DNA of 64,000 nucleotides from Burkholderia metallica (GTDB lineage: Bacteria; Pseudomonadota; Gammaproteobacteria; Burkholderiales; Burkholderiaceae), in NCBI RefSeq assembly GCF_902832845.1, contig NZ_CADFDB010000007.1, forward strand, positions 248,001 to 312,000, written 5' to 3'. A program made the translations under genes and the position numbers. Positions 1 through 8,786 of the stretch are shown piece after piece. The stretch's first letter is position 1, and every line of letters begins with the position of its first letter. The notes below the pieces were generated by a model, which searched no databases, was not told the DNA's origin, and was given only the letters and a program-made list of their open reading frames with translations.

Positions 1-150
1 CAGCTCGCGCGTCGGGTCGTACGACACGTTCAGGAAAGTCGTATCGGCCTGCGCGTGCGTCGCGACGCCCAGCGCCGCCGCCGCGCCCAGCGCGAGTGTT
101 GCGATCAGGCGGCCCACTCCGCCCACCAGCCCCGTATTGCGCTTGCCCAT
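1..150 (-). CDS. sbp: Sulfate ABC transporter substrate-binding protein, N-terminal part (cut by window edge)
   Basis: Only the first 50 codons are present; the gene runs off the left edge. The start encodes a basic, hydrophobic signal peptide ending near THAQA, followed by DTTFLNVSYDPTREL, the typical mature N-terminus of periplasmic sulfate/thiosulfate-binding proteins. The protein would deliver sulfate to a CysTWA-type importer for cysteine synthesis; those genes should lie just outside the window. It is divergent from lexA, with about 265 bp of AT-rich intergenic DNA between the two starts. CysB control is likely from family knowledge, but I did not identify a site. Confidence 0.85.
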   Translation of the reverse strand, partial: MGKRNTGLVGGVGRLIATLALGAAAALGVATHAQADTTFLNVSYDPTREL

Positions 151-371
151 CCTTGGTTCTCCAGTGTTGTCGGTATTGCGATGTCGGGCCAGTCTAGCGA
201 ACGGGTTACATGATTAAAAATAATCGTTCCTCATTTTTTAATACTCAAAAGTGCTAACGCAGACGGGATGGACGGTTGCGGCAGATGAACCGGCGTCCGG
301 GCGTCGCGAAATCGCGTCGGAACCGGCGCGATCGCGTCGAACCTCAAGTAACACTTGAAATTCCCGAACTA

Positions 372-407
372 CTGTATAAAAATACAGCTCACTGTCTATC
401 CATACAG
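372..407 (+). promoter_or_regulatory. Two tandem LexA (SOS) boxes in front of lexA
   Basis: Two 16-bp sites match the CTGT-N8-ACAG consensus: CTGTATAAAAATACAG at 372-387 and CTGTCTATCCATACAG at 392-407. They are offset by 20 bp, about two helical turns, and the second ends 7 bp before the lexA ATG. This fits autoregulation by two LexA dimers on the same face of the helix. The first site is closer to the ideal AT-rich core. Confidence 0.93.
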
Positions 408-414
408 TTGAGCC

Positions 415-1062
415 ATGACCAAACTCACCGCCCGTCAGCAGCAAGTGTTCGACTTGATCCGTCGCGCGATCGAGCGCTCCGGATTCCCGCCCACCCGCGC
501 CGAGATCGCGGCCGAACTGGGCTTCAGCTCGCCGAATGCGGCCGAGGAGCACCTGCGCGCGCTGGCGCGCAAAGGCGTGATCGAGCTGGCAGCCGGCGCG
601 TCACGCGGCATCCGCCTGCTCGGCATCGACGATGCCCCGCACCAGTTCACGCTGCCGCATGCCGGCCTGATGCAGCTGTCGCTGCCGCTCGTCGGCCGCG
701 TGGCAGCCGGTAGCCCGATCCTCGCGCAGGAGCACATCTCGCAGCATTACGCGTGCGATCCCGCGCTGTTCTCCAGCAAGCCCGACTACCTGCTGAAAGT
801 GCGCGGCCTGTCGATGCGCGACGCCGGCATCCTCGACGGCGACCTCCTCGCGGTGCAGAAGCGCACCGAAGCGAAGGACGGCCAGATCATCGTCGCGCGT
901 CTCGGCGACGACGTCACCGTCAAGCGCCTGATGCGCCGGCCCGGCGGCCTCGAGCTGATCGCGGAGAACCCGGATTACGAAAACATCTTCGTCAAGGCCG
1001 GCAGCGCGGAATTCGCGCTGGAAGGCATCGCCGTCGGACTGATCCGATCAGGCGAACTCTGA
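415..1062 (+). CDS. lexA: LexA repressor, SOS regulon master regulator
   Basis: This 215-residue protein has the LexA layout: an N-terminal winged helix (about 1-65, with [19 protein letters not shown] as part of the recognition region) and a C-terminal S24 autoprotease domain. The scissile Ala98-Gly99 bond lies in GRVAAGSPI, and the Ser133 (RGLSMRD) / Lys170 (DDVTVKRL) dyad has the same 37-residue spacing as in E. coli LexA. It represses DNA-damage genes until RecA filaments trigger self-cleavage. Two LexA boxes immediately upstream indicate autoregulation. A small gene follows 26 bp downstream and is probably co-transcribed. Confidence 0.97.
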   Translation: MTKLTARQQQVFDLIRRAIERSGFPPTRAEIAAELGFSSPNAAEEHLRALARKGVIELAAGASRGIRLLGIDDAPHQFTLPHAGLMQLSLPLVGRVAAGSPILAQEHISQHYACDPALFSSKPDYLLKVRGLSMRDAGILDGDLLAVQKRTEAKDGQIIVARLGDDVTVKRLMRRPGGLELIAENPDYENIFVKAGSAEFALEGIAVGLIRSGEL

Positions 1063-1088
1063 CATTCCGTCTCGCTGAGGAGAACATC

Positions 1089-1424
1089 ATGGAACGCCTT
1101 TCCCGTCTGCTGCCTTTCCGTCAATTCGGCCGCCTCCGTCACTTGCGCGGCCGGACGCCCTGCGCACCGCTGTCCGCGGCGGCGCCCGTGCAAGAAGAAG
1201 TCGCAGTCGAACGGCAGGCGTCCCTGCTGCCGTCGGCGCTGCCCGCTTTCGCGCGGGTCTCGCTGAACGCCGGCCTGAATCACGCGGAACCCGCGCGCCG
1301 CGCGCCGGTGCGTGTGTATCACGGCCGTTCGCGCCTGATCATGGTCGGCACGATCGATGCCGTGTGCCGGATGATCGATCGCTGCATCGCCGAGGAACGA
1401 TCGGCTACGCCGGGCGGTCTCTGA
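1089..1424 (+). CDS. Small hypothetical protein in the lexA operon
   Basis: This 111-residue protein is of unknown family. The ATG at 1089 is chosen because TGAGGAGAA lies just upstream and an in-frame start further up would be inside lexA. The N-terminus is Arg-rich (LSRLLPFRQFGRLRHLRGR), the middle is Ala/Pro-rich, and the most ordered part is the C-terminal stretch around VRVYHGRSRLIMVGTIDAV. No signal peptide or membrane segment is apparent. It starts 26 bp after lexA with no terminator between, so it should be SOS-inducible. In pseudomonads this position is held by the division inhibitor sulA, but I see no SulA motif; function unknown. Confidence 0.7.
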   Translation: MERLSRLLPFRQFGRLRHLRGRTPCAPLSAAAPVQEEVAVERQASLLPSALPAFARVSLNAGLNHAEPARRAPVRVYHGRSRLIMVGTIDAVCRMIDRCIAEERSATPGGL

Positions 1425-1453
1425 TTGCGGAACCTGTCCGCACCGGAGGCAAC

Positions 1454-2167
1454 GTGACCGGATCGCCGCGCCGCGCATGGCGGCTCAAGCCCCTGTTGAT
1501 CGTCGTGCTGGCCGTCGCCATCGTCGCGGCGATCGGCTATGCGTACGCGTCGCCGTACATCGCGCTCGGTCGCCTGAAATCGGCGATCGATGCGCGCGAT
1601 GCGCAGGCCATCAGCGAATATGTCGATTTTCCGTCGCTGCGCATCAGCCTGAAGCAGCAAGTCACGGAAGAGTTGATGCGCCGAATCGACGCAGTGAAGA
1701 AGGACAATCCGTTCGCGGTGATCGGTGCGCTGATCGGGTCCGCGCTGATCGGCCCGCTCGTCGATGCCTACGCGACGCCGGAAGGCGTGGCCGCGTTGAT
1801 GAGCGGATTGCCGCCGCGCGGCAATCCGGGTGAGCGCCCACCTGAATGGTCGAATCCGCCGCCGAACAGCCCGCCGGCCGCGCCATCCGCCAATCCGGCT
1901 CCGGCGAGCACGGTCACGCCGGGCAGCAACGCGGCTGCTACCGCCGCTACCGCCGCATCATCGCCGCCTGGGCCCGCCGCCGTACCGGCCAGCGCGGTCG
2001 ATGCCGCACCATCACCGCATCCGCAGCAAACCAACGCCGGCTACCGGAATATCGACGAATTTGTCGTGACCTACCAGCGCAGTGCCGACGGCACACGCTA
2101 TGCGGCGATCTTTCACCGCTTCGGGCTGTTTTCGTGGAAGTTGTCTTCGATCGACCTGCACGCCTAG
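1454..2167 (+). CDS. DUF2939-type membrane-anchored protein
   Basis: The protein has 237 residues if started at the GTG at 1454, preceded by CCGGAGG; an upstream ATG at 1364 would overlap the previous gene and is less likely. After a short basic leader there is one hydrophobic helix (LLIVVLAVAIVAAIGYAYA), then a region starting SPYIALGRLKSAIDARDAQ that resembles the DUF2939 family: single-pass proteins with the bulk in the periplasm. Residues about 125-200 are Pro/Ala/Ser-rich and probably disordered, followed by a short conserved C-terminal block (YRNIDEFVVTYQ). It is close behind the lexA operon gene and may be read through. Molecular function unknown. Confidence 0.72.
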   Translation: MTGSPRRAWRLKPLLIVVLAVAIVAAIGYAYASPYIALGRLKSAIDARDAQAISEYVDFPSLRISLKQQVTEELMRRIDAVKKDNPFAVIGALIGSALIGPLVDAYATPEGVAALMSGLPPRGNPGERPPEWSNPPPNSPPAAPSANPAPASTVTPGSNAAATAATAASSPPGPAAVPASAVDAAPSPHPQQTNAGYRNIDEFVVTYQRSADGTRYAAIFHRFGLFSWKLSSIDLHA

Positions 2168-2254
2168 CTGGCCGCGCTCGACGCTCGCGCCGCCGAAGCG
2201 GTGCGGCACCTGGCCGGCACGCATCACCGGCCAGATAGCCATCGAGTCTTCAGA

Positions 2255-2752
2255 TCATTTGCCGTTCGCCGTCGCGGCTTCACGCTCGCGCGCGATTTCG
2301 GCCTTCTGCTCTTCCGCCGACGAACACGCAACCAGGATGCTGCAGTTCACGCGATCGAGCAGTTGCGTGTTGCCCGAGCCCATCCACCATCTCGATAGCC
2401 CGCTGCGGCATCGATGGCCGACCACGACGAGGTCGACCTTCAGCTCCGTCGCGAGATTCGCGATTTCGTCGATCGGATAGCCGAACGCGAAATGGCCTTC
2501 GGCCTGCACGCCGCGTTCGCGCAGCCAGTTCACCCCTTCCTGCAGGATTTCACGCGCGGTTTCCTCGAACCGGCCGCACGCGACGTCGGTCAGCAAACCG
2601 GCGCTCTGCGCGATGCTCGAGCGCATGTCGACGACCGACAGCAAATGCGTCTCGGCCTTCAGGTCCATCGCGAGATTGGCGCCGCAACGCAGGGCCTTGC
2701 GCCCTTCGAGCGTGCCGTCGTAACACAGCAGAATCTTGTTGTAGCTAGCCAT
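2255..2752 (-). CDS. Universal stress protein, UspA family
   Basis: This 165-residue cytoplasmic protein has a single Usp domain. The N-terminal strand YNKILLCYDGTLEGRKAL and the late glycine-rich segment VVVGHRCRSGLSRWWMGSG correspond to the nucleotide-binding G-x2-G-x9-G-S motif, so ATP binding is plausible. A charged Glu/Lys/Arg tail (residues about 146-165) is additional. Family members are induced by growth arrest or stress and act as dimers; the partner here is unknown. The gene stands alone on the minus strand, divergent from the ABC exporter that follows. AGGGAGG lies directly before the ATG region and supports the start. Confidence 0.9.
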   Translation of the reverse strand: MASYNKILLCYDGTLEGRKALRCGANLAMDLKAETHLLSVVDMRSSIAQSAGLLTDVACGRFEETAREILQEGVNWLRERGVQAEGHFAFGYPIDEIANLATELKVDLVVVGHRCRSGLSRWWMGSGNTQLLDRVNCSILVACSSAEEQKAEIAREREAATANGK

Positions 2753-3087
2753 GAAACCTCCCTGTCGCCAACGAGCCTACGCATTCATCATGGTGCGCCG
2801 CAATTCAGGACGCAAGGGATGGAAAACGCTGATTCGCCCCGCTCGGCGCGTGCGCGATGATGCGGTGCACGATCGGTGCGCGCATGCATCGCACTGTGCA
2901 GGGATGCGCTGAAGAGACGCAGCCGATGCACTAGAATGGCCCGTTCGTACTCCAGCGGGCCATCGGGCGCCGGCGTCGTGCGCTTCGGTCATGCCCATGT
3001 GACTCGCAATCGTCCGATCGGTTCGCCCGCCGGCCACGCATCCGGCAGCGGAATGCGTCCGCGCCCGCTTACAACGACGACCTGCCC
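2753..3087. other. Intergenic region between usp and nodI
   Basis: About 335 bp separate the divergent usp and nodI genes and must hold both promoters. I see no convincing coding sequence, strong -35/-10 pair or terminator. The sequence just before the nodI ATG (GACGACCTGCCC) lacks a clear Shine-Dalgarno. Confidence 0.5.
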
Positions 3088-4002
3088 ATGTCAGTTGCAC
3101 CGATCGATTTCCGGAACGTCGAAAAGCACTATGGCGACAAGCTCGTCGTCAACGATCTGTCGTTCACCGTCCAAGCCGGCGAATGCTACGGCCTGCTCGG
3201 GCCGAACGGCGCCGGCAAGACCACCACGCTGAAAATGCTGCTCGGCCTCGCGCATCCCGATGCCGGCACCATTTCGCTCTGCGGCGAACCGGTTCCAGCG
3301 CGTGCGCGGTTTGCGCGCCGGCGCGTCGGCGTCGTCCCGCAGTTCGACAATCTCGACCCCGACTTCACCGTGCGCGAGAACCTGGTCGTCTTCAGCCGCT
3401 ATTTCGGGATGTCGGCGCAGGCTGCGCGCGCGCTCGTGAAGCCGCTGCTCGAATTCGCGAAGCTCGAGAACAAGGCCGATGCGAAGGTCGGCGAGTTGTC
3501 GGGCGGCATGAAGCGCCGCCTGACGCTGGCCCGCGCGCTCGTCAACGATCCCGACGTGCTGGTGCTCGACGAGCCGACGACGGGCCTCGACCCGCAGGCG
3601 CGTCACCTGATGTGGGAACGGCTGCGCTCGCTGCTCGCGCGCGGCAAGACGATCCTGATCACCACGCACTTCATGGAAGAAGCCGAACGCCTGTGCGATC
3701 GCCTGTGCGTGATCGAGGAAGGCCGCAAGATCGCCGAAGGCGCGCCGCACGCGCTGATCGAATCGGAGATCGGCTGCGACGTGATCGAGATCTACGGGCC
3801 CGATCCGGCCACGCTGCGCGACGAGTTGTCGGCGTTCGCGAAGCGCACCGAGATCAGCGGCGAGACGCTGTTCTGCTACGTGAGCGATCCGGAACCGCTC
3901 AGCGCGCGGCTCAAGGGTCGTACGGGGTTGCGCTATCTGCATCGTCCGGCCAATCTGGAAGATGTGTTCCTGCGGCTCACGGGTCGCGACATGCAGGACT
4001 GA
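3088..4002 (+). CDS. nodI: ABC transporter ATP-binding protein, NodI family
   Basis: This 304-residue nucleotide-binding subunit carries Walker A GPNGAGKT (38-45), signature LSGGM (137-141), Walker B VLVLDEP (157-163) and a switch His194 in TTHFMEE. The sequence closely follows NodI-type ATPases, which with NodJ form an ABC-2 exporter that secretes lipo-chitooligosaccharide Nod factors in rhizobia. No nodABC genes are in the window, so the substrate here is probably a different lipid or glycan; the name reflects family membership only. The permease gene follows after 6 bp, indicating a two-gene operon. Confidence 0.9.
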   Translation: MSVAPIDFRNVEKHYGDKLVVNDLSFTVQAGECYGLLGPNGAGKTTTLKMLLGLAHPDAGTISLCGEPVPARARFARRRVGVVPQFDNLDPDFTVRENLVVFSRYFGMSAQAARALVKPLLEFAKLENKADAKVGELSGGMKRRLTLARALVNDPDVLVLDEPTTGLDPQARHLMWERLRSLLARGKTILITTHFMEEAERLCDRLCVIEEGRKIAEGAPHALIESEIGCDVIEIYGPDPATLRDELSAFAKRTEISGETLFCYVSDPEPLSARLKGRTGLRYLHRPANLEDVFLRLTGRDMQD

Positions 4003-4008
4003 TCGATC

Positions 4009-4842
4009 ATGGACGTGCGCAATTATTCCGCCGCCGCACCGTCGGCACCGCCGCGCGTGTCGCGCTTCGCGATCGCGATGCCCGCGAACGCGACCAACTG
4101 GATCGCCGTCTGGCGGCGCAACTATCTCGTCTGGCGCAAGCTCGCGCTCGCATCGATGTTCGGCAATCTTGCCGATCCGATGATCTATCTGTTCGGGTTG
4201 GGCTTCGGGCTCGGGCTGATGCTCGGCCATGTCGACGGCGTGTCGTATATCGCGTTCCTCGCGGCCGGCACGGTCGGGTCGAGCGTGATGATGTCCGCGA
4301 GCTTCGAGTCGATGTATTCCGGTTTCTCGCGGATGCACGTGCAGCGCACGTGGGAGGCGATCATGCATACGCCGCTCGCGCTCGGCGACATCGTGCTCGG
4401 GGAGATCGTCTGGGGGGCCAGCAAGGCAATGCTGTCGGGGGCCGCGATCATGCTCGTCGCGGGCGCGCTGGGTTACGCGCAGTTTCCGTCGATGCTCGCG
4501 GCGCTGCCCGTGATCGCGCTCGCGGGTCTCGCGTTTGCCAGCCTCGCGATGATCGTCACGGCGCTCGCGCCGTCCTACGACTTCTTCATGTTCTACCAGA
4601 CGCTCGTGCTGACGCCGATGCTGCTGCTGTCGGGTGTATTCTTCCCGACCGCGCAGTTGCCGCCGCTCGCGCAGCACGCGGCGCAGGCGCTGCCGCTCGC
4701 GAACGCGGTCGAGCTGATCCGACCCGCGATGCTCGGCCGGCCGGCGACCGACGTCGCGTTGCACGTCGCGGTGCTCGCCGGCTACGCGGTGGGCGGCTTC
4801 CTGCTGTCCGCGTGGCTGTTCCGGCGGCGGATGATGCGCTGA
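4009..4842 (+). CDS. nodJ: ABC-2 type permease, NodJ family
   Basis: The 277-residue membrane partner of the NodI-like ATPase. After about 45 mostly hydrophilic residues there are around six transmembrane segments, including [17 protein letters not shown] and the C-terminal helix [19 protein letters not shown], as expected for ABC-2 exporters. It ends in a basic FRRRMMR tail on the cytoplasmic side. The start ATG at 4009 lies 6 bp after the nodI stop, so translation is probably coupled. The pair is followed convergently by a minus-strand gene. The exported substrate is unknown; see the nodI entry. Confidence 0.9.
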   Translation: MDVRNYSAAAPSAPPRVSRFAIAMPANATNWIAVWRRNYLVWRKLALASMFGNLADPMIYLFGLGFGLGLMLGHVDGVSYIAFLAAGTVGSSVMMSASFESMYSGFSRMHVQRTWEAIMHTPLALGDIVLGEIVWGASKAMLSGAAIMLVAGALGYAQFPSMLAALPVIALAGLAFASLAMIVTALAPSYDFFMFYQTLVLTPMLLLSGVFFPTAQLPPLAQHAAQALPLANAVELIRPAMLGRPATDVALHVAVLAGYAVGGFLLSAWLFRRRMMR

Positions 4843-4887
4843 CGGCCGGCGCACCGGGCGCCGGCTTCATGCCTTCACGCGACGACG

Positions 4888-5310
4888 TTATTCGTCGTCG
4901 TCGCTCCACGGGATCTCCACGTCGGTCAGGAACGCGACGGTCGCAAGCGGCCCCCCTTCCTGGCGGCCGAGCTTGCCGTCCGCGCGATGCCATTCGACAC
5001 GGAACTGCGTACCCGGATCGTCGGCAATCAGATAGACCGTGCGCAGCTCTTCCTTGTCGGCTTCGTCCACCGGGCCGTCGAACGACACCAGCATCTTCTG
5101 CGGCCACAGGCCGTTGACCGGATCGTAAATGCGGTCGCCCTGCGGAATGTCGATGCTGGCCTCGACGCCGATGGTTGCGGAAGCCTCGATGATCATCGTG
5201 CCGAGTGCGTTCAGCACGGCCGTCGCCCGCGCGGAATTGGCCTGGCGGATCGCGAGATCGCCGCGCGTCAGCGCCTTTTCGAGTCGAGGATGAATCTTCG
5301 GTTGGGTCAT
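4888..5310 (-). CDS. Conserved hypothetical protein
   Basis: This 140-residue soluble protein has no family I can name with confidence. The start at 5310 (MTQPKIHPRLEKALTRGD) is preferred because the upstream extension has shadow-like Arg/Ala-rich composition. The sequence has a helical N-terminus, a middle with alternating strands (GVEASIDIPQGDRIYDP) and an acidic end (IPWSDDDE). It contains no signal peptide, membrane helix or cysteine. It lies between the nodIJ operon, to which it is convergent, and the permease gene upstream on the same strand, 110 bp away. Confidence 0.7.
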   Translation of the reverse strand: MTQPKIHPRLEKALTRGDLAIRQANSARATAVLNALGTMIIEASATIGVEASIDIPQGDRIYDPVNGLWPQKMLVSFDGPVDEADKEELRTVYLIADDPGTQFRVEWHRADGKLGRQEGGPLATVAFLTDVEIPWSDDDE

Positions 5311-5420
5311 GCGTTTTCCTGTTTGCTTCTTGTAAATGACGCCGCATACGTGAAACAGCAGCGCCGGGTGAATACGACGATTACGACGATTGCGCCCGAC
5401 TGGCGCGCCGCCTGCGCGTG

Positions 5421-6479
5421 TCAGAACCCGAGCGCGACCGCGAGCACGCCGCTCGCGATCCCGAACACGACGACGAGGATCGCGACGATGGCCAGCATGT
5501 AAGGCTTGAACGAACGCGCGAGCATCGCGAGCGACGGCACGCTGATCGGCGGCAGCGTCATCAGCAGCGCGGCGGCCGGGCCGACGCCCATGCCGAGCGA
5601 CAGCATCGCCTGGATGATCGGCACCTCGCCGGCCGTCGGGATCACGAACAGCATGCCCGCCACCGCGAATGCGACGATCCAGCCGAGATGATTGCCGATG
5701 TCCGGACCGATATGCGGGAACAGCCACGCGCGCGCGGCGCCGAGCAGCAGCACGAGCACGATGTATTCGGGCACGAGCCGCACGGCCATGCGCGCGAGCA
5801 ACTTTATCCAGCGGACGAACGGATTGCCGGCCGCGGCCTGCTCGGCCGCCAGCGCGGCGAGCTGCGCGTCGTCGATGCTGCGGTCTTCAGGGCGTGCGAT
5901 ACGGTTCAGCAAATAGCCGATCCCGAACACCATCGCGATGCCGAGCACGAGGCGCAGCGCGCTCCAGTGCCAGCCGAGCACGAAGCCCATGAAGACCAGC
6001 GCCGCCGGGTTCAGCACCGTATTGCCGAGCCAGAACGCGACCGCGCCGCCCGGCGACGCGTGGCGCGCACGCAGCCCCGCGACGACCGGCGCCGCGCAGC
6101 ACGTGCACATCATGCCGGGCAGCGACAGCAGGCCGCCGGCGGCGACGCTGCCGAAGCCGGTGCGGCCGAGCACGCGCGCGACCCAGTGCGCGGGCAGCAG
6201 CGCCTGCACGGCCGAGCCGAGCAGCAGGCCCAGCACCATCGCCTGCCAGATCGCCTTGCCGTACGCCCACGCGTAGTCGAGCGCGGCCTTCAGCGACGGC
6301 TCCGGTGCGGCCGCCGACGTGCCCATCAGGATCGACTGTCCGATCGAATGATGTTCGGCGGCAACGAACGCCTTGTTGTAGTACGGGAACCATTTCACAT
6401 AGAACAGGCCCGCGACTGCGATCAGCAGGAAGGTCATCCAGCCAAGGGCCGGACTGGGTTGGGTGCGTGTAGTCGTCAT
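5421..6479 (-). CDS. ArsP/UPF0718-type permease, translationally coupled to mnmH
   Basis: This 352-residue inner-membrane protein has about eight hydrophobic helices and the hallmarks of the ArsP_1/DUF318 permease family: paired hydrophobic repeats and a cysteine cluster CTCCAAP at 125-131 (Cys125, Cys127, Cys128) after GGLLSLPGMM, with the conserved FWLGNTVLNPAA segment later. ArsP members export trivalent organoarsenicals; others are uncharacterised. The start codon overlaps the stop of mnmH by 4 bp (ATGA at 6476-6479), so the two are co-translated. That suggests a substrate linked to selenium or tRNA selenation, but this is inference. Confidence 0.85.
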   Translation of the reverse strand: MTTTRTQPSPALGWMTFLLIAVAGLFYVKWFPYYNKAFVAAEHHSIGQSILMGTSAAAPEPSLKAALDYAWAYGKAIWQAMVLGLLLGSAVQALLPAHWVARVLGRTGFGSVAAGGLLSLPGMMCTCCAAPVVAGLRARHASPGGAVAFWLGNTVLNPAALVFMGFVLGWHWSALRLVLGIAMVFGIGYLLNRIARPEDRSIDDAQLAALAAEQAAAGNPFVRWIKLLARMAVRLVPEYIVLVLLLGAARAWLFPHIGPDIGNHLGWIVAFAVAGMLFVIPTAGEVPIIQAMLSLGMGVGPAAALLMTLPPISVPSLAMLARSFKPYMLAIVAILVVVFGIASGVLAVALGF

Positions 6480-7603
6480 CGTGTGGTCGTCGATTGGTCT
6501 TGGTCGGTTGCGGATGTCGCGCCCGCGGCCAGCGCGGCCGATGCGGGCAACCCGGCTCGCGCGAGTTCGGCCAGCAGCGCATGCGCCTGATCGCGCACGT
6601 CGGCCGCGTTGGGCCGGAACGTGAACGTCAGTGCCCGGTTAGGCTTGTCGTACGTCGCGCGGTAGGTGCGCGCATAGGCGGGATCGTAATGCCGGTCGAT
6701 CAGCTCGGTGAACAGTTCGGCCCGCGCGTTCGCATCGATCAGCGTCTTCCAGTGCGTCACCTGTTCGCGGCTGTGCAGGCCGATCAGCCGATGGAGCTGC
6801 GCCTTGAAGGCGTCCGGTTGGTCGAACAGGTGCGCGTAATCGTCGAGGAGGAATGCGATGCGCTCGTCGTGCGCCGCGTCGACATGCACCCACGGCCCCG
6901 CGTGAAACGCTTCGATCAGCGCGATCGGCAACTGCACGAGCCCGATCCGGCGGCTTTCCGACTCGACGAACACCGGCCATTCGGGGTCGAAACGACCCAG
7001 CGTCTCGACGAGCCCCGAATCGAACCCCTTCTGCGACGGCTGCGGCTTGCCCGGCAGCGCGCCGAGCAGCGAACCGCGATGGCACGCGAGCGCCTCGAGA
7101 TCGAGCGTTTGCGCACCCGCATCGCGCAGCGCGTTCAGCAGGCGCGTCTTGCCGCAGCCCGTATGGCCGACGAGCGCGATGTAGCGAAAGCGCGTCGGCA
7201 GCGAGTCGAGCGTCGCGCACACCGACTGGCGGTACGACTTGTAGCCGCCATCGAGCTGGCGCGCCTTCCAGCCGATCAGGTTGAACCAGGTCGTCATCGA
7301 GCCCGAGCGCTTGCCGCCGCGCCAGCAGTAGATCAGCGGCCGCCAGTTGCGCGGACGATCGGCGAACGTCGTGTCGAGATGGCGCGCGATGTTGCGCGCG
7401 ACCATCGCCGCGCCGACCCGCGTCGCCTCGTACGGCGACACCTGGCGATACATCGTCCCGACGAGCACGCGCTCCTCGTTGCTGAGCACGGGCGCGTTCA
7501 GTGCGCCGGGGATATGGTCCTCGGCGAACTCGAGCGGCGTGCGCACGTCGATGATCTCGTCGAACTCGCCGGCGCGATCGAGGGTGACAATCAGGTTCTT
7601 CAA
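6476..7603 (-). CDS. mnmH: tRNA 2-selenouridine synthase (SelU/MnmH)
   Basis: This 375-residue enzyme replaces the 2-thio sulfur of wobble U34 in Lys, Glu and Gln tRNAs by selenium, using selenophosphate and geranylation chemistry. An N-terminal rhodanese domain (about 5-130) carries the essential Cys93 in IYCWRGGKRSGS, followed by a P-loop domain with GHTGCGKT (146-153). Length and motif order match YbbB/SelU. The gene overlaps a downstream ArsP-like permease by 4 bp. No selD (selenophosphate synthetase) is adjacent; it should lie elsewhere in the genome if the protein is active in selenation. Confidence 0.94.
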   Translation of the reverse strand: MKNLIVTLDRAGEFDEIIDVRTPLEFAEDHIPGALNAPVLSNEERVLVGTMYRQVSPYEATRVGAAMVARNIARHLDTTFADRPRNWRPLIYCWRGGKRSGSMTTWFNLIGWKARQLDGGYKSYRQSVCATLDSLPTRFRYIALVGHTGCGKTRLLNALRDAGAQTLDLEALACHRGSLLGALPGKPQPSQKGFDSGLVETLGRFDPEWPVFVESESRRIGLVQLPIALIEAFHAGPWVHVDAAHDERIAFLLDDYAHLFDQPDAFKAQLHRLIGLHSREQVTHWKTLIDANARAELFTELIDRHYDPAYARTYRATYDKPNRALTFTFRPNAADVRDQAHALLAELARAGLPASAALAAGATSATDQDQSTTTR

Positions 7604-7672
7604 TTTGGCGTCGAACAGGGGCGATGCGACTCGATGAGCCGCATGGGCGCGGAAGGCGGATTGACGATTATC

Positions 7673-8620
7673 TCACGGCCGGCGTCTCGGGCCGCGCGCG
7701 GCGGCCGGCGGCCGCGATGCGGCCTGCATCGTGTCGATCAGATGGTCGCGGAACGCGCGAACCGACGCGGGCAGATCGCGCCCCGCCATCGTCTGCACCT
7801 GGATGCTGCGCTCGCGCAATTGCGGGTTCGTCAGGGGCACGACGACGAAGCCGTCCGCGGCGCAGCGGTCGCGCACCGACAACAGCCCCGTGAACATCAC
7901 CGCGCCCGTGCGCCGCGCGTAGCCGTACATCGCCGCCGTGTTGTTGCTCGTCAGCTCGGGTTCGAGCAGCAGCCCGTCGAGCGCGCACGCGATGTCGATC
8001 AACTGGCGCACCGTCGTGCCGGCCTCGGGCAGCACGTGCGGGTGGCGCGCGACATCGGCGAGCGACACCGCATCGCGCGTCGCGAGCGGATGGTCGTGCC
8101 GCACCAGCGCGAAGATCGGCGCGCGCTCCGTATGCTCGACGCGCACGCCCTTCTCCGGCGCGAGACTGAAGCTCAACGCGACATCCACGTCGCCATCGCG
8201 CACGCGCCGCGTCGCATCCGCCGGCGACACGACCCACACGGAGAAATCGACGCCCGGATGGCGCGCCTTGAAGCTGGCCAGCGTACCGGGCAGGAAATCG
8301 ATCGCGAACCCTTCCGAGCACGCGATCTTCAACAGACTCCCGTGCAGCGCGTCGAGCCCGCCGATGTCCTTCATCACGTGCTCGGCTTCCAGCAGGCTGC
8401 GCTGCGCGAACGCCAGCAGCCGCTCGCCGGCCTCCGACAGCGCCATCCCGCGCGGCCGGCGCTCGAACAGCGGTGCGCCCAGCTCGCTTTCCAGCTTCGC
8501 GATCTGGCGGCTGATCGCCGACACCGCCACGTGCAGCCGCGCTGATGCATCGCTGATCGAGCCGGTGCGCGCCACTTCGACGAAATAGCGCAACGCCAGG
8601 CCATGCAGGAAAGCCGCCAT
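7673..8620 (-). CDS. LysR-family transcriptional regulator
   Basis: This 315-residue LysR protein has an N-terminal winged HTH (LRYFVEVARTGSISDASARL ... VSAISRQIAKLE, about 8-65) and a C-terminal periplasmic-binding-like effector domain (about 90-295). The Pro/Arg-rich tail is likely unstructured. It is divergent from an M20 metallopeptidase gene and an MFS transporter gene, so it probably controls them in response to their substrate, possibly a peptide or amide. A 7-bp inverted repeat 34 bp upstream of its start is a candidate binding site. It is separated from mnmH by 69 bp. Confidence 0.92.
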   Translation of the reverse strand: MAAFLHGLALRYFVEVARTGSISDASARLHVAVSAISRQIAKLESELGAPLFERRPRGMALSEAGERLLAFAQRSLLEAEHVMKDIGGLDALHGSLLKIACSEGFAIDFLPGTLASFKARHPGVDFSVWVVSPADATRRVRDGDVDVALSFSLAPEKGVRVEHTERAPIFALVRHDHPLATRDAVSLADVARHPHVLPEAGTTVRQLIDIACALDGLLLEPELTSNNTAAMYGYARRTGAVMFTGLLSVRDRCAADGFVVVPLTNPQLRERSIQVQTMAGRDLPASVRAFRDHLIDTMQAASRPPAAARGPRRRP

Positions 8621-8653
8621 CGTTCTGTCTCCGGGCCGCGTCCGGCCGCGCTG

Positions 8654-8672
8654 CTTTGCCTTTTCGGCAAAG
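8654..8672. promoter_or_regulatory. Inverted repeat, candidate LysR operator
   Basis: CTTTGCC (8654-8660), 5-bp spacer, GGCAAAG (8666-8672). It lies in the 166-bp intergenic region between the divergent LysR and M20 genes and fits the T-N11-A pattern typical of LysR sites. Confidence 0.5.
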
Positions 8673-8786
8673 AAAGGTTCGAAATTCGATCATTGTGACA
8701 AAAAAAACGGCTTTCTAGAATCGATCGCACTTCAAGCCGCACGCCCGCTCCGGCGCATGCAGCGAACCCGACGAAGGAGACACGAC

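Noticed and set aside
3091-4854. Very long minus-strand open frame opposite nodIJ
   Set aside because: Arg/His/Glu-rich composition with no domain; it is antisense to two clearly functional genes. High GC makes such frames common.
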